This document shows positions 63,389 through 64,000 of a stretch of 64,000 nucleotides of DNA, piece after piece. Source of the stretch: DASSFG01 sp035547915 (GTDB taxonomy: Bacteria > Planctomycetota > Planctomycetia > Pirellulales > JAICIG01); the NCBI GenBank assembly GCA_035547915.1, contig DASZTS010000095.1, forward strand, positions 124,001 to 188,000, written 5' to 3'. The notes beneath the pieces are model-generated. The model searched no databases, was not told the origin of the DNA, and saw nothing but the letters and a program-made list of their open reading frames with translations. Position 1 is the first letter of the stretch, and every line of letters starts with the position of its first letter. The translations under genes and the position numbers were made by a program.

Positions 63389-64000
63389 ATGACTCTCATC
63401 GCAATGCGCTCCCGCGCGATCATCGCCCTCGCCGCCACGCTCTGCCTCGTATTCGTCGCACCGTCGCGGGCGGCCTGGATCTGGATCGAGGGCGAAAAGC
63501 CATCCAAGACGACGATGAATCGTCACCCGTGGTGGTATGACCAGGTGAAGCGCGAACACTTCTCGGGCGGCGACTTCACGAGCAATTTCCATGACGACAA
63601 ATCCGGAGAAGCCGAATACTGGTTTCAGGCCCCGCAGGCCGGCAAGTACGATTTCTGGGTGCATGCGAATCCGGTGCAGGCGAAGTTGGCCTATCGGCTG
63701 AACGGCGGCAAATGGACCGATATCGACCTGTCGAAGGACCAGACCGGCAGCGTCAACGTCGCCGCCGATGGCAAGCCCGATTTGCGATTCATCGCCTGGG
63801 TCAAGGTCGGTCCGGTGGAGCTCAAACGCGGAGCGAACGTCGTCCGCTTCAAGACGGCCGATGGCCCTCATCATCATGGCTATCTCGATTGCTTCGTGTT
63901 CGCCAACGAACCGTTCCAACCGCAGGGTGTGCTCAAGCCCGACGAGATTGCCGCCCATGCGGCCGAATTGGCCAAACAGAACGAGGGCTGGTTCGCGTTC
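63389..64000 (+). CDS. exported planctomycete protein, carbohydrate-binding-like N-terminus (partial, 3' end outside window)
   Basis: An open frame of 204 codons runs off the window end. ATGs at 63389 and 63404 precede a signal peptide (IIALAATLCLVFVAPSRAA). The mature part has conserved-looking segments EGEKPSKTTMNRHPWWYDQV, FSGGDFTSNFHDDKSGEAEY and AGKYDFWVHANPVQAKLAYR, and a later HHHGYLDCFVF. It resembles the beta-sandwich (galactose-binding-like) start of large planctomycete secreted proteins, often hydrolases or dockerin-like proteins, but the catalytic part is outside the window. It follows the terminator at 63317-63359, so it has its own promoter. Confidence 0.75.
   Translation, partial: MTLIAMRSRAIIALAATLCLVFVAPSRAAWIWIEGEKPSKTTMNRHPWWYDQVKREHFSGGDFTSNFHDDKSGEAEYWFQAPQAGKYDFWVHANPVQAKLAYRLNGGKWTDIDLSKDQTGSVNVAADGKPDLRFIAWVKVGPVELKRGANVVRFKTADGPHHHGYLDCFVFANEPFQPQGVLKPDEIAAHAAELAKQNEGWFAF

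Overview
The window reads as a GC-rich bacterial chromosome segment from a Planctomycetota bacterium, most likely of the Pirellulales/Pirellula type. This assignment is inferred from gene content. Two very large secreted dehydrogenase/HEAT/cytochrome c proteins of the PVC type (3316-6213 and 44161-47199) are typical of that phylum. So are a secreted ceramidase-like protein, giant PQQ-propeller and alpha-toroid secreted proteins, an SBP56-type protein, a split complex I operon and a DUF3467 protein. No rRNA, tRNA, CRISPR array, prophage or intact transposase gene was seen. Most of the sequence is ordinary chromosomal coding DNA with short intergenic gaps.

Layout. 1-6.2 kb: end of an unidentified membrane protein, type II NADH dehydrogenase, a molbindin with a clear sigma-70 promoter, then the ceramidase-like gene and the first PVC dehydrogenase. 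6.3-10.4 kb: a small exported protein, NAD-malic enzyme and a PoxB-like pyruvate oxidase. 10.4-16.2 kb (minus): alpha-toroid protein and a 1573-residue PQQ-propeller protein. 16.5-23.9 kb: HU, dtd, ZIP transporter, pdxA, zinc-ribbon and small membrane proteins, a repeat-rich intergenic region and an amine oxidase. 24-32.2 kb: nuoHJKLMN. 32.4-43.7 kb: ferritin-like protein, cyclophilin, SBP56 protein, ATP sulfurylase, a degenerate SpoIIE-type phosphatase, a Gly-rich exported protein, a prepilin peptidase homologue, MsrB, a TIM-barrel protein and SppA. 43.7-49.4 kb: Rieske protein, second PVC dehydrogenase, lipoprotein, ECHDC3-like protein. 49.5-54.1 kb: dnaG-rpoD and a C4-zinc-ribbon protein. 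54-64 kb: DAC-domain protein, second alpha-toroid protein, GGDEF protein, HEAT lipoprotein, APS kinase, SMP-30 protein, RsmE, ExeA-like ATPase, two small conserved proteins and the start of an exported protein.

How the genes may work together (inference). Malic enzyme plus PoxB would take malate to acetate, giving NADH and reduced quinone; NDH-2 and complex I would feed the same quinone pool. ATP sulfurylase and APS kinase, 22 kb apart, supply APS/PAPS. DAC and GGDEF domains suggest cyclic dinucleotide signalling.

The most unusual content is not a gene. A family of about 105-bp quasi-palindromic elements (six full copies and one half copy) is spread over intergenic sites. Each has terminal inverted repeats with TTAGAGC-like ends and a central stem with A-run before and T-run after, so it looks like a bidirectional intrinsic terminator. 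Two copies are fused to a second 72-bp foldback element that is identical at both sites. Three neighbouring genes take their stop codon from an element end, and a fourth takes it from a separate 108-bp MITE-like element.
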